From Dactylis glomerata (taxonomy: Eukaryota; Streptophyta; Magnoliopsida; Poales; Poaceae), in contig QXEO01000821.1 of assembly GCA_007115705.1 (NCBI GenBank), forward strand, positions 2,592,884-2,656,883: a stretch of DNA of 64,000 nt, written 5' to 3'. The notes under the pieces are model-generated. The model was not told where the DNA came from. It saw nothing but the letters and a program-made list of their open reading frames with translations, and made no database searches. The translations under genes and the position numbers were made by a program. Within the stretch, counting starts at the first letter, position 1. Every line of letters starts with the position of its first letter. Below are positions 11,970 through 24,441 of the stretch, piece by piece.

Positions 11970-13501
11970 TGTAACACCCCCAACTTTTGTAACCAAGATT
12001 AAGTACTGTTAAGTGAGGCAAAAAATGAGGGCCAACAAAAACTTTTTGCAACTAGACAAATAAAATAGAGTTTCCTGTATGATTGCCTGGTTTGTTGTGA
12101 AAATCTTGTTTGCAAGAGTGTTGTTTGACGGATAAGTTTGTGGACCAACCCTTATATAGTTTTCAGGAAAATATGTTCTGGAAAATGGAGAAAAGGAGGA
12201 GGAGGATTTATGAAAAAGGGCATTGTGTATAAGTGTTCACCAAACCAATTTAATCCGTGCAACCACATTACCCTAGTATGGGACGGGGCTTAGCCTGAAG
12301 TTTGTTTGCTTTAGTGCGGGGAGCCTCATAACTATATAAGGGTTTGCGGTGCTCGGATAGTGGTATGCGACACCCCTGAATCCGGGTTGACGCCTAATGA
12401 GGGTCAACATAGTACAATGGCATATCCCGAGCCACCGGAAGACACTTGGGTTCTCCCGCCGTGGCGCCGGAGTTACACTCGACAAACTGAGGTAGACTGC
12501 CGGGGCATGCCGGGGAGGTAAACTCCACAAGGTAGGCACCCGTACTAAAGTAGATGGATGGAAGGCTCTGATTGGGTGCTTGTCGTGGCATAGGCTGCTA
12601 TGCGGGGATGATGCCCACACGATAGGTATCCGGATGGTGTGGGTAAAGTGTATAACCTCTGCAGAGTGTAAATATATTTGAATAGCCGAGTCCTCGGTCA
12701 TGGACGGTTGGAATGGTCATACTTAACCTATGTCGGTTTTGGTTTTAAAAGTATTTTCGGAAAAATGGAAGAAGGTGCTGGACGGATTACTCGGAGGGTA
12801 CGACCGTGACACGGGTATGGTTCGGAGTACTTGTAGGGTACTGCCGAGGAAATTGGAGATGTTCATGTGTGATTGACCTAGTTTTGTGATTGGAGATGGT
12901 CATGTTTGATTGACCTGGTTTATGAGCGAAAAGGGTTTCCCCCTTCCTAGAGATTTTTACTAAAAATGTTTTCCAAATGTTTTTAGCAAAGATATAGAGA
13001 TATCGTGGGACATGCTATATCGACAAGAGAATCTAAGTTTAGGAAAGAGTAAACTAGATTTGAGCCTTCCCTTTCTACAACCAAAATTGCATATTCAATG
13101 TTCTCCCCTTAGATGGTTTGCGAGTACAATTCAAATGTACTCACTGCTTTGTCCCTGGCTATTAACTTGGTCAGACTTGGAGGAAGAATTTATTGACGAT
13201 GATGGTGGGAACAACGACGCCGGTGCAAACTAGGAACGTCTCCCAGTCAGTTGCCTATAGGATAGTAGGCATGATGTGGGTCATCAACGCTGGTTGGTAT
13301 CCGCTGCTTAGTTGTAGACTTGCCCTGCGTGGCAATATCAGACCTGGTCATGTGACCAATTGTAAGTATATTATTTGGTTGTGTAATGGATGATGTAATT
13401 CTGTTATCAACTCGGATATGTGGATTCACGATACACTGATTATTTGATCGTGAATTATATGCATATCGGGTATTCTGGATGGGTAATTCGGGGTCCCCAC
13501 A
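11970..13501 (+). repeat. Left LTR of E1 with a large internal deletion
   Basis: 1532 bp. The first about 185 bases match the start of E0, then the sequence jumps near 12155 to match E0 from about 9600 to its end. The deletion removes the TATA-like box, leader and exon-like segment, so this LTR could no longer drive transcription. It ends GGGGTCCCCACA. Confidence 0.8.
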
Positions 13502-13505
13502 GAGT

Positions 13506-13518
13506 TGGTATCAGAGCC
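13506..13518 (+). other. Primer-binding site of E1
   Basis: TGGTATCAGAGCC lies four bases after the LTR end. It is complementary to the 3' end of initiator Met-tRNA, the usual primer in Gypsy/LARD elements. Confidence 0.85.
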
Positions 13519-14575
13519 ATCCTGACTTTAGGACACCTTAGTTAGCATGGGCGTTAATTAGGAAAGTAAAATTTTGCTAAAGTAATTCCCAATATTATTT
13601 TATTAAGTAGCCGACTATATGTCTTCTATCCTTATCATTTATTCAAAACTTCTAATCTTAGCTCTCTCATTTCCAAATAATTTTAAAGATTTTACTCTTT
13701 TGTCTCCTCCACTTCAAATTTAATTAATGGACGTTGTACCCCAATTAGACCCAAAGTTTAGCAACACAAGATGGAGCAAATCATCAGAAGGTCGTCTTCA
13801 AACCTCTCCAGATGCAAAAGGAAGAAGAGTGTGGACAAATATTTTGCCTTTGGTTCACACCAACAGCTCTGTCAAGAAACTGACCTTGCTCCTCCTTGGT
13901 CATGCACTTTTGCAGTCATCAAGGACCAAGTTCTCAATTTCTTGACTAGAATTTTTTTAAGGCCTGGCACGAGACATTATCATATATGGAGAACTTCAAG
14001 ACCTCACAACCATGTGAGGAGATTTAAGAAGACCTAGAAATATGCACTTCCCAAATCAACATCAACAGCTCGACAACAACTGCCATCAAGTTTTAGCTGA
14101 AGCTAGAAGCAAGAAAATGAAGGAGTCAATGACTATGACCAACCTGACCCCTAGGATTAATAGGACAAGCTCAATTGCCTTGCTTGATCTAACCCTTAAT
14201 ATTGCGAGTTGTTAGGTGTCCTTGGTACTCGTAGTACCTTGTGTGTTCTTGATGTTGTTTGCAGTTGCCTTGTGTGTTTCTTGAGTGTGTGTTGTTACTT
14301 TGTGCTTGTGCTTGATTTGGCCTCTCGGCCTTAAAAACTCTCTAGCGTGTAATACCCCGAATAGGAAACCTCCCTAAAATGTGTTTCCCTTTCATCTATT
14401 CTTATCAGCTCGAGTAGCATAGATAAGTTAAAAGTAAAACGGTAACTCTAACCTTGATGATAATGGATTATAACTCTTCTCGCAACACATACCCAAGATC
14501 AGACGCAACAATTTTTACTACGTGTTTCAAGCTCCGTCCACACCCCTCTACGACGTCAAGGAAATAGAAGATAGA
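13519..14575. other. Non-coding internal region of E1, left part
   Basis: No open frame of convincing length or motif. Short ORFs near 13727-14037 show no gag or pol signature. The region ends at ATAGA, the target site of R1. Confidence 0.6.
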
Positions 14576-16216
14576 TGATGCGGCGTGGTGTTGATAGTTT
14601 TTCACCATCCAGGGGAACCCCAAGAGGAAGGTATGAGCACAGCAGCAAGTTTTTCCCTCAGAAAGAAACCAAGGTTTATCGAATCCAGGAAAAAGTCAAT
14701 ACTCCAGAAGGTGATTCTTGCTAGCCTACTAACACTCCAACAAGGGTGCCGTTTACGATTCTTGTTGGCTCGTCTTCAACTAGTAGCAACACAGAACCTG
14801 CACACAACACAACCAAATACTTTGCTCCCAACTTACGATGAGGTTGTCAATCTCACCGGTTTGCTTGAAACAAAGGAATGAGCGTATCGAGTGGAAAGCA
14901 ATAGTAATATGCAAGTAAAGTAAACAGTGCGAGTAAAGTAAACAGGTGATAGCAATATAATGGAAATAGGACCGGGGTCCATAGTTCACTAGTGGTGTCT
15001 CTCCATAAGATAAAATAATACATGCTGGGTAAACAAATTACAGTTGGGCAATTGATAGAATAAAGACAACGTGCATATGTCGAGAGGATCACTATGAGAT
15101 TTACTCTGGGCATTACAACAAGATACATAGACCGTCATCCAACTGCATCTATGACTAATAATCCACTTGTGGCGAATCAATCCGAGAACTCCACAAGTAT
15201 TAAGTTGCGAACAACAGATAACTGCATTAAGCAAAGTGTGTAATGTAAACAAAGCATATGCCCTTGAGCATATGAATGTTGTTTTCTCCCTAGTAGCAAC
15301 AACACATCTACAACCTTAGAGGTTTTTGTCACTCCCCCAGATTAAATAGAGGCATGAACCCACTATCGAGCATAAATACCCCCTCTTGGAGTCACTAGCA
15401 ACTACTCGGCCAAGATAGCTACTAACAACGGAGAGCATGCAAGATCATAAACAACATAGAGATAACATAAGATAATATTCAGCACATCAACTCAATCATA
15501 ACACCAATATTCATCGGATCCCAACAAACACAACATGTAGAATTACATAAAGGTAGTCTCGATCATGTAAAGCAGCTCACGAGATCTAAACATGAAGCAC
15601 ATGGTGGAGAAGACAACCAACTAGCTACTGCTATGGACCCATAGTCCAAGGTAGACTACTCACTCATCGCACCGGAGGCAAGCATGGCGATGAAGAAGAC
15701 CTCCGGTGGCGATTCCCCTCTCCGGCAGGGCGCCATGAAGAGCTTCTGGACCCTCCCGATCTTGGGTCGACGGCGGCGGCGGATCGTGATGTATTCTGGA
15801 AAAGTGATCGGGTATTTAGGTTTTCCCCGTCGGGGGGTCTTTATAGGCGAAGGGGCGGCGTCAGAAGTGAACCTAGTGGGGCTCACCACAAGGGGGCGCG
15901 GGCCAGCCCTAGGCCGTGCCCCCTGGTGGTGTGGCCCACCAGTGGCTCCTCTCCGTCTCCTCTTCGGTTCTCTGGAAGCTCCGGTAAATTTCTGGATGTC
16001 TGGCTTTTGTTTTGTCCAATTACGAGAATATTTCCTGTGTAACTTTTCTGAAACACAAAAACAGCAGAAAATAGGGAACTGGCACTGTGGCATCTCGTTA
16101 ATAGGTTAGTTCTGGAAAATGCATAAAAATGCCACGAAGTGTAACAAAACACTAAGCAAATAGTGTAAAAATAAGTATGGAGCATCAAAAATTATGGATA
16201 CGTTGGAGACGTATCA
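14576..16216 (-). repeat. Left (3') LTR of R1
   Basis: 1641 bp, uninterrupted. On the minus strand a TATAAAG sits in the GC-rich stretch near 15840-15850, a probable promoter core. Long open frames on both strands at 15656-16109 recur in the other LTR (29831-30284) but have no recognisable domain and look incidental to GC-rich sequence. Confidence 0.85.
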
Positions 16217-17207
16217 GCATCCCCCAAGCTTAACTCCTGCTCGTCCTCGAGTAGGTAAGTGATAACAAAAGAAATAATTTTTGAGGTAACATGCACCTAC
16301 ACAATCTTGATCAACTATGTAAGCGTTGTGTGCTGGGATCAAAAGAACTTAAAACATGGGCATGAAATATATAGTCTTGATAGAAGAAACTTAGCAACCA
16401 TGTTATAACATGAAAAAGAACACAAACGAAAGACCATGAAAATGAAACAATGAAAGTCAAACGTGTGTTCAAATCATAAGGAAAAACATACAAATGGTTT
16501 TCAGCTTGTCCCTCATGGATATTTCTTGGGGTGCGTGGGCATCCCCAAGCTTGAGCTTTTGCCCATTCTTCAACTCATCTCATCATTCTCCAATCCCTAC
16601 ACCTGAAAACTTCCTTCATACAAAACTAAACACAAATCTATTAGCAACATTAGTGTAAGCATAACATTGAATCAACCCCTTTTTGCTTCAGGTTTCAACT
16701 CAAAACCACCATATATAAAGCATATACTACTGTAGCAACTTCCCCAAAAGTTCCGTGATCAAAAGAACTAAAAAAGAAAGCGATAAAGCGGCAAACACAA
16801 ATATTGGCAGAAATCTGTCAAAACAGAACAGCTGACAAAGGTCGAATTTTTAGAGGGTTTTCTGTTGCTCAAAACAAAAAGTGTTAAACTAATGAAAGTT
16901 TGGATATAACCTGGGGCATATGCACAAGAAATCTCAGGTCCAAAAGATATACAGATAATTTTCACGAATTTTTACGGTGCAGCACCGAAAACTGTTTCAG
17001 GACAGCAACATCCCCAAATCTTACCTCACTCAAATTTGAGGCTTCTCTTGGCACAACAACGAAATAAAAAGGATAAGGAGCGGTTATTACAGTAGTAATA
17101 ACTTCCAAGACTCAAATAAAAGAAAAATAACTGAATGTAAAAACATTGGGTTATCTCCCAAGAGTGCTTTTCTTTAACGCCTTTGAGCTAGGCGCAGAAA
17201 GTGCGAA
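16217..17207 (-). other. Polypurine tract and non-coding spacer of R1
   Basis: On the minus strand AGCTTGGGGGATGC abuts the 3' LTR at 16217-16231, a good polypurine tract. The rest is AT-rich with only short ORFs. The place where reverse transcriptase and integrase would lie in a complete element holds nothing similar. Confidence 0.6.
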
Positions 17208-17939
17208 TCAAGTAATATGAAGTGATGAAGCATCAAGCTCATAATTTGCTCTAAGAATAGAGTCAAAAAGTAATTTCTTTCTCTTTCTAGGGAAGTGTTC
17301 CATACCTTTCTTGAGTGAAAATTGATATTTGATGGTGCCTTCCCTCATATCAATGATGACACCTACAGTTCGAAGAAAGGGTCTTCCCAAAATAATAGGA
17401 CATGAAGCATTGCATTCAACATCCATGACAAGAAAATCAATGGGAACAAGGTTATTGTTAACCATAATAAGAACATCATTAATCCTTCCCAAAGGTTTCT
17501 TCTTAGCAACATCAGCAATAGGAACATCATAATAACATTTTTCAAGCGGTGGTAAATCAAGCATATCATAAATCTTTCTAGGCATGATAGAAATACTAGC
17601 ACCTAGATCACATACAGCATGGCAATCAAAACCATTAACATGCATATCAATGATGGGTTCCCAACCATCTTCTAATTTCTTTGGAATAGAGGCTTTTTGC
17701 TTCAACTTTTTATCCCTAATTTTCATAAGAGCATTGGTAATATGCTTAGTAAAAGCAACATTTAAAGAACTAGCATTAGGAGTCAAAGCAAGCTTTTGCA
17801 AGAACAAAATAACTTCAGATATATTGCAGCCATCAACATCAAAATCATTAAAGGAAATAGAGCTATCATCTCCTACACTCCGAAAAATTTCAGCACTCTT
17901 TTGAGAAAAAAGTTTCTGCTGTTTTGGGCTTTTTAACAC
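17208..17939 (-). CDS. R1 aspartic protease region
   Basis: An ORF of up to 243 codons. A retropepsin-like active-site motif (CDLGASISIMP, with Asp-Leu-Gly in place of the usual Asp-Thr/Ser-Gly) lies near residues 110-120. The second half of the fold (ILGRPFL) is near residues 180-187. The polyprotein simply stops after a basic C-terminus instead of running into reverse transcriptase. The frame differs from gag, with an overlap at 17890-17939 that probably reflects a frameshift. The enzyme would process gag inside virus-like particles. Similar D-L-G-A-S proteases are common in Athila-lineage plant elements. Confidence 0.7.
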   Translation of the reverse strand: MLKSPKQQKLFSQKSAEIFRSVGDDSSISFNDFDVDGCNISEVILFLQKLALTPNASSLNVAFTKHITNALMKIRDKKLKQKASIPKKLEDGWEPIIDMHVNGFDCHAVCDLGASISIMPRKIYDMLDLPPLEKCYYDVPIADVAKKKPLGRINDVLIMVNNNLVPIDFLVMDVECNASCPIILGRPFLRTVGVIIDMREGTIKYQFSLKKGMEHFPRKRKKLLFDSILRANYELDASSLHIT

Positions 17940-19271
17940 TAGGAGTAGGAGTTTTCTCTACACCAATCAAAGTAAGAGGATTGCTAGCATTAGGAATAAC
18001 ATCATTAGAGGTAGTAATTGTACATACCTTCATCTTTCTAGCCATCTCATCTTCTCTTTCCCACCTGGCATGCAATTCTGCTAGCATCCTAACATTTTCA
18101 TCAATTCTGACTTGGATAGCATTAGCAGTGGCAAAAGGATTGTTCTCTTTCACATCATTAGGCAACACTTTTAATTTCAGAAGTTCAACATCATGAGCAA
18201 GGCTATCAACTTTAGAAGCAATAATATCAATTTTGCCTAACTTTTCCTCAACAGACTTGTTAAAAGCATTTTGCTTACCGATGAAGTCCTTGAGCATTAC
18301 CTCAAGCTTGGAGGGCGCGGCCCTAGTGTTGTTGGAGGAATTACCATAAGAGTTACCATAACCATTACCATTGGTAGAAGGATACGGCCTATAATTGTTA
18401 CTAGCAAAATTGTTCCTATAAGCATTGTTGTTAAAATTATTGTTTCTAATGAAGTTTACATCAACATGCTCTTCTTGAGCAACCAAAGAGGCCAAAGGAA
18501 CATTATTATGATCAATATGAGTCCTATCATTAGAAAGCATAAGCATAATATCATCAATCTTATCACTCAAGGAAGAGGTTTCCTCAACAGAATTTACCTT
18601 CTTACCTTGTGGAGCTCTCTCGGTGTGCCATTCAGAGTAATTTACCATCATATTGTCGAGAAGCTTGGTTGCGGCGCCCAAGGTAAGGGACATGAAAGTG
18701 CCTCCAGCAGCTGAATCCAATAGGTTCTTGAAGAAAAATTCAGTCCTGCATAAAAAGTTTGAACAATCATCCAAGTAGTCAGTCCATGAGTGGGACAATT
18801 CTTTATCATAGATTTCATTCTTTCCCAAGCTTGAGCAACATGTTCATTATCAAACTGGCTAAACTTCATAATATTGCTACGCAAAGCTATAATCTTAGCA
18901 GGAGGATAGTATCTACCAATAAAAGCATCCTTACACTTAGCCCATGAATCAATACTATTTTTAGGCAAAGAAAGCGACCAATCCTTAGCTTTTACTCTCA
19001 AAGAAAAAGGAAACAACTTAAGCTTAATAATATCACTTTCCACATCCTTATATTTTTGCACCTCACATAGCTCAACAAAATTGTTGAGATGAGCTGCAGC
19101 ATCATCAGTACTAGCACCAGAAAATTGCTCTTTCATAACAAGGTTCAACAAAGGAGGCTTAATCTCATAAAAATTTGGAGCAGGAGCAGGTGTCGCAATA
19201 GGAGTGCAGATAAAATCACTATTATTCATGCTAGTAAAGTCACACAACTCGGTGTTTTCAGGAGTAGCCAT
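17890..19271 (-). pseudogene. R1 gag polyprotein, frameshifted
   Basis: Starts at MATPENTELC (ATG 19271-19269). An Athila-type gag core follows: FSGASTDDAAAHLNNF, then WSLSLP, FIGRYYPPAK and a conserved AWERMKSMIKNCPTHG. A one-base loss near 18725 puts the next part (LLDSAAGGTFMSL) in another frame. The Asn-rich middle and the C-terminal coiled coil (SVEEKLGKIDIIASKVDSL) are intact to 17890. Gag would form the particle shell. No CCHC zinc knuckle is visible. Confidence 0.7.
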
Positions 19272-19430
19272 TCTAGCAAAACTAAAAGCAGGCAAGTAAA
19301 AACAACTACAAAGGATACTAATTTTTTTGTGTTTTTGATAAAACGATGCAAGTAAAAATAAAGTAAAGCAAAACTTAAAACAAAGTAAAGGATGTGCATG
19401 CGAAACTCCCCTTGCAGAAGTCTTCTTTTT

Positions 19431-19447
19431 CCCCGGCAACGGCGCCA
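19431..19447 (-). other. Primer-binding site of R1
   Basis: On the minus strand TGGCGCCGTTGCCGGGG begins 12 bases inside the right LTR boundary. This is the primer-site type common in Triticeae Athila-like elements. It fixes the element's direction as minus. Confidence 0.75.
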
Positions 19448-19916
19448 GAAAAATGTCTTGATGCAGCACGGTGTTGATAGTTTTTCACCGTCCAGTTGGG
19501 AACCCCAAGAGGAAGGTATGATGAGCACAGCAGCAAGTTTTTCCCTCAGAAAGAAACCAAGGTTTATCGAATCCAGGAAAAAGTCAATACTCCAGAAGAT
19601 GATGCTTGCTAGCCTACTAACACTCCAACAAGGGTGCCGTTTACGATTCTTGTTGAGTCGTCTTCAACTAGTAGCAACGCGGAACCTGCACACAACACAA
19701 CGAAATACTTTGCTGCCAGCTTACGATGAGGTTGTCAATCTCACCGGTTTGCTTGAAACAAAGGAATGAGCGTATCGAGTGGAAAGCAATAGTAATATGC
19801 AAGTAAAGTAAACAGTGCGAGTAAAGTAAACAAGTGATAGCAATATAATGGAAATAGGACCGGGGCCACAGTTCACTAGTGGTGTCTCTCCATAAGATAA
19901 AATAACACATGCTGGG

Positions 19917-20251
19917 TGACGAGGGTTAAACTCGACAAATGTCCTAGATGAAGGACTTAGAATCGGGGAGACAGGGCGTTGGATGAACTCGAAGGTAAAC
20001 TCAGTCAAACAAGGTGGCTATGAAAGTAAACGTGGGTGTAGAACCTGGCTTGCTTTCAATCTGTCCCACACCGTCCCCTCCTGGCCCCTTTATATAGGTG
20101 GCCAGGTCTCATGGATCGGGTGGGATCCGATACAGATTACAATATATTCATACGACATGAACTCGTATTTTGACTAGTATTACAATTGGGCCTAGCTTAA
20201 CGGGCCTCAGGGGTACTCAACTAACGGGCTCTATTATCTATACCCTTGTCA
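19917..20251 (-). repeat. Left (3') LTR of R2
   Basis: 335 bp, starting TGACGAGGG and ending CCCTTGTCA. A purine-rich tract on the minus strand (CAGGGGCTAC) abuts it at 20252-20261. Confidence 0.9.
20079..20106 (-). promoter_or_regulatory. R2 LTR core promoter in an inverted repeat
   Basis: On the minus strand TATATAAA (20089-20096) lies between CCTGGCC and GGCCAGG, 7-bp complementary arms (20080-20086 and 20100-20106). The other LTR has the same arrangement at 29029-29055. Confidence 0.65.
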
Positions 20252-21402
20252 GTAGCCCCTGAGATTCTACCAGAATTGCAGATTCAGGTTGAATCTCAGA
20301 TCTTCAATTCTTCGACTTGATCAATACTTGACTTCTTTCAAATCTTGAAATCTTCGACTTGGTCTTTCGACTTATCTTTTTCTATAATACCTCGCAAGGG
20401 GCTTTGATGAACAATCCTGACAACTCTGACGGATCAAGAGGTCAGTTAACTGCCGGAACAAACACTTGCCACCTACTTCAAATTCAATCCCCTTGGATTT
20501 GAATTCGGGAAACCGGTCAAACCCATTCTTTTGCCGCATTTAGGACTTACAAAGAATGAATCCCAGTGGTTCTCAGGGTACCCAGTGCGTCCACCAGGAT
20601 TTTTGTTCGCGTCATAGACACGGATACATACCAGCAGAGCGCATCCATGTGCATATACCAGGCCACACAGGATGGATCCTGGGGTCTTACCTTCGTGACA
20701 TATTTCAGTCACGACATTCGAGTTTTGTCGCGATGACGCAACCCGAGAATCATATGTCACAGCCTTGTTTGACTGTTCCAGCGTACAAAATATTCGGGTT
20801 TATTCAACCTTGATCGATAAAAATCTTCCTCCCGATGGTAGTAATGATGCTTCCAGAATCTTCTTCGCCTTCACTGTTCATTATAAAACATCGTCAGGAG
20901 CACGCCCAGCGCTGTCGATGTAAGTAGCCCCCGAGGCTATAGTCGAAAAAACTTTTTTTTGAGTATAGTCTTAAAGACAGCGTGCCTTCTTTCATATTGT
21001 GAGATCGTAATGTGACTCAATAATATCGTCGGGTGTGCGCCCAGCGCTCCCGATGGTAGTAGCCCCCGAGGCTATAGCCGAATGTTTTCGGGTATAGACT
21101 CAAAGAATGACTCCTCTTTTACCAGGCTCAATTTTTCGTCGGCTTCCTTGATCTCCCTTTATTCAAGTTCACCAACTCGAACCATCTTTTGAATATTCAT
21201 CTTACTAGCCTCCACTGCTATCATAGTCTTCAGTTCTCGTTACTCGTACATTTCTGACGTCATTAATCTGTTTGTAATTATCTCTAGATTTTGACCGTTA
21301 CCCATGGGCAGCGCGGTAATTTCACAATTCCTCTGCCCGTTAGTGGGCTACCGTTTCCACTCCTTGCGCCACGTCTCAGCCCACGTTTCGTTACCTGGAA
21401 AC
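20252..21402 (+). other. R2 3' spacer and upstream region of the antisense gene
   Basis: No coding region. Two diverged direct copies of an about 80-bp unit lie at 20891-20976 and 21027-21105. Each contains GCCCAGCGCT and AGCCCCCGAGGCTATAG. They lie 300-500 bases upstream of the TATA box at 21403, so they could be regulatory repeats. Confidence 0.5.
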
Positions 21403-21410
21403 TATATAAG
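21403..21410 (+). promoter_or_regulatory. TATA box of the R2 antisense gene
   Basis: TATATAAG, 121 bases upstream of the first ATG of the 328-codon first exon. It is on the opposite strand to gag and far from the LTR promoters, so the antisense gene appears to have its own promoter. Confidence 0.6.
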
Positions 21411-21523
21411 GGGAAAGTGGGGAAATTTACTATTTACCAGTTCATTGCTTCCGCCGCCGCCACCACTGTTGCAATCTCTGTGCTCCTTTGATCTCCTACT
21501 TAGCCCCCGTACGCAGATCGTAG

Positions 21524-24265
21524 ATGCGCATGAAGCATCAGGCGCAGAAGCACAAGATGACCAAGGGGATGAACGCCGCGACGAGCTGGGTGCCTTCTGC
21601 CTTTATGCAGAAGGAGTTGGACAAGGCCCGAGCGGATGGCCTCATCTCTGACGACGACGAGGTTATCTTCCCAAGCACTGAACGGATCCCCAAGCCCAGA
21701 GATGGTTTTCGGGTGATGTTCTTCGCCTATCTCTTGCGCGGTCTTTCCCTTCCTGCCCACGAATTCCTTCGTGGGCTTCTTTTTGTTTATGGTGTGCAGC
21801 TTCACCAGCTCACACCAAACTCCATCTTGCATATTGCTTGCTTCATCACTTTGTGCGAGTCGTTTCTGGGGATTGATCCCCACTTTGTTCTTTGGAGAGC
21901 CCTCTTTCGGCTCCGCCTCAGTGTCGCATTGTCCAAAAAACCCGAACTGGGTGGAGCTTGTATCTCTGTTCGTTCTAAATCGCAATATTTGGAATTTTCA
22001 ATGGCTGCCTCGGTACAAGGTTGGAGGACCAGGTGGTTTTATATGAAGGACCGAAAGAGTTCCCCCTCCGATAAGTATGGCCTTGCCCCATTTGACGCCT
22101 CCCAAGAATTGAAGAAATTGGCCTCGTGGGATTCGCCTCCCATGAAAGCTGAGATGGAGGAGATCAAGCCACTCCTGGCCCGCATCCAGGAGCTGAAAAG
22201 TGGTAGAGGAGGTGCTCTTTCGGGTACACAACTCATGGCGTTTTTCCTGCAACATCGGGTTCAACCCCTGCAGCATCGTCTTTCCAAGTTGTGGGCTTTA
22301 TCCGGCTTGGGGGATCCTTCTCGAGTATCTAAAAATCTTATGGAGAAGAAGGATCTCGACAGGCGTGTGAGAGCTCTTACCACTCTCACCAAAGATCATG
22401 AAGTTGCGGACTTAGCCACAAACCACTTCGACTCCGAGCATCCTTTGCCTATGGTAATTTTTGTTGTCTTTACTTGTCTTGTCGTTCTCTTATTATTGTT
22501 CGCCTTGTAACTTTCGGGTTGTTGTTCTTTTCAGGATCATCGACTTCTTGTTTCTCGCCCTCCTCTCCCAGAGGGAGGGGCCATTCCGCATGTTCCTATT
22601 TCTGCGGCCTCCGAAGCCCCCGAGACTGAGGACAGCCACTGATGGAGACGAAGGCGAGGATTCACTGGAAAGGACCAGTTCAACGACGTCACCTCCTCCT
22701 GCGCTTTTTGAAGACCTTGTCGTGGACAAGAAGAGGAAACATGTCAAAGAATTTGCTTCTTCCAGTGCCTCCGCCCCTAAGACTATGGCCGGGGAATCCT
22801 TCAAGCCAGAAGACGGCAGAGAACTCTTCGACTTTATGGACTCATGAGTGTTCATCTGTTTGTTTTCATATATTTAGCTTTTTATTGTCGACCTTGATAG
22901 ATGACTTTGTCTTTTTCTTTTTTTTTCTCAGTGACGAGGAGAACCCGAAGAGATTTGCTGCTGAGGCCCCCATCACTGATACTCTTGTCATCAACGAGCC
23001 GCCGCCACAAGAGGTTGATCCAGCAGCGAAACCTCAAAAAGCTTTGAAGAAGCCTACCAAGAAGGTAGTCACTGTTCGTAGCTCTAGGCGCTTGAAGAAA
23101 GCTTCCGACGCCGGTGCTACCCTTGAGGCCCATCAATCCATAAGCTCCTCCGACGACGTGCGTAAACATACTATTGTATTTACTTCAATTTTTGCACATT
23201 GATACTCACGTCCTATTTTCTGGACAGAACCTGATGAAGAGATTTGTCGACTTGGGCAATGAATGCGTCGAGTACCTGAAAGTTGCCAAGGCCTCTGAAG
23301 GTAAGTCTCATTTTTTAACACTTGCTTATCTTTGCATGCCTGTCTCTGCTTCTTTGCTTGACTTTTTCTTTCCTCTTTGTTTAACTCAGGTGCTCTAAAG
23401 GCAGCCAATGCTTGCGTTGCGTCGCTGGAAGCTGAACTCGAAGCTTCCAGGACAGCTTTTGATGCCGCCACTGCTGCCAAGGTCAATGCTGAGAAGTCTG
23501 CTAAGTCAGCATTGGCTAAGCCGAAAAAAGCAGAAAAGGACTTGGCTAATGCTAACAAGGAGCACCTCGAGCGGGAACATGCCGTGGCTGAGCGGCTAAA
23601 CCAGATGTCTGCTGCTGCTAGAGGTACATACTATACTTTCTTTCATTTTGTCGGCTTTCTTGCTCTCTTATGCTTGCTGTTGTATTCCTTTTCTGCTGTT
23701 TTGCTGTTTCCTTGGTTTTGCAGAATATAGTGAAGTGTCCGCGTCGACTTTGCAGCTTGACGAAGATCCTCTCTTAGCCGCGGTCAGCTTGCTGGAAGCG
23801 AACTGGATATCTGTCCGGGAAATCTTCGAGTTGGTTAACCGCGTACTTACGCGGATTTTTGTCGGGTTGTGGCCCAAGAAGAAGGCCAATGTACTGGACT
23901 TGAAGAATTTTGCCAAAACCTTTGACACCGATGACGACCCCATACTTACTATGAAGGGTCTCTCCTTGAAGCGAGGTGCCGAGGGGGCCATTGCATTTGC
24001 ATATGCGCATGGTGAGGAGGTGAACTGGGAGAAGGTTAGCTCTTCCCCCGGCTGTCCTCGTTTGGAACTGAAGCCCTTCTTTGAGAAGGTGAAAAAGTAT
24101 GTGCCAGGCATCATGTCGATGATTTCCCCTTCGGCGGCTTCCGCGACCGGTACGACGCCGATTTCTTCGACTCCGGCCACAAGTGGATCTATGCCTTCTC
24201 CTGATGCTGGTGCTGCTTCTGCTACGCCTTCTTATGCTACGGATCGTGAGGCCGAGGTGGCGTAG
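21524..24265 (+). pseudogene. R2 antisense multi-exon gene ('putative gypsy type transposon' domain-like)
   Basis: Six exons are supported by GT-AG borders: 21524-22453, 22535-about 22847, 22932-23157, 23228-23300, 23390-23623 and 23724-24265 (stop TAG). Exon 1 encodes a compact globular region (FRVMFFAYLLRGLSLPAHEF, then SILHIACFITLCESF, FFLQHRVQPL) of the kind annotated in grasses as 'Putative gypsy type transposon' (PF04195). Exon 3 is basic (KKPTKKVVTVRSSRRLKK). Exons 4-5 are an Ala/Glu-rich coiled coil. Exon 6 is globular with a Ser/Thr/Ala-rich tail. Exon 2 has a frameshift near 22630, and its donor is damaged (TCATGAGTG), so this copy is probably dead. Role unknown; the gene travels antisense to gag in Tat-type elements. 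Confidence 0.65.
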
Positions 24266-24441
24266 ACTTGGCCTCCCTTGTAATTTTTGTTTCATTCTGA
24301 TGTAGCAAACTCTCTAGTTGCATGTAGCCCAAGAACCTTAGTCAGAGGGCTTATGCTTTTGTAAATATATCCTCTTTTGTGAAATGTCGTGTTTGGTTTA
24401 GCTTCTGAGATGCTCCTCTCTTCTTTTTCTTTTGCCTTCCA

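Noticed and set aside
14853..15252. ORFs in the R1 LTR (Cys/Tyr-rich, minus strand)
   Set aside because: LTR sequence with no conserved domain; the frame is not kept beyond chance in the second LTR, where it is split by R2.
15656..16109. Overlapping 141- and 145-codon ORFs on both strands in the R1 LTR, repeated at 29831-30284
   Set aside because: Present on both strands at once in a GC-rich stretch, with no domain or start context. Shared only because both are LTRs of one element.
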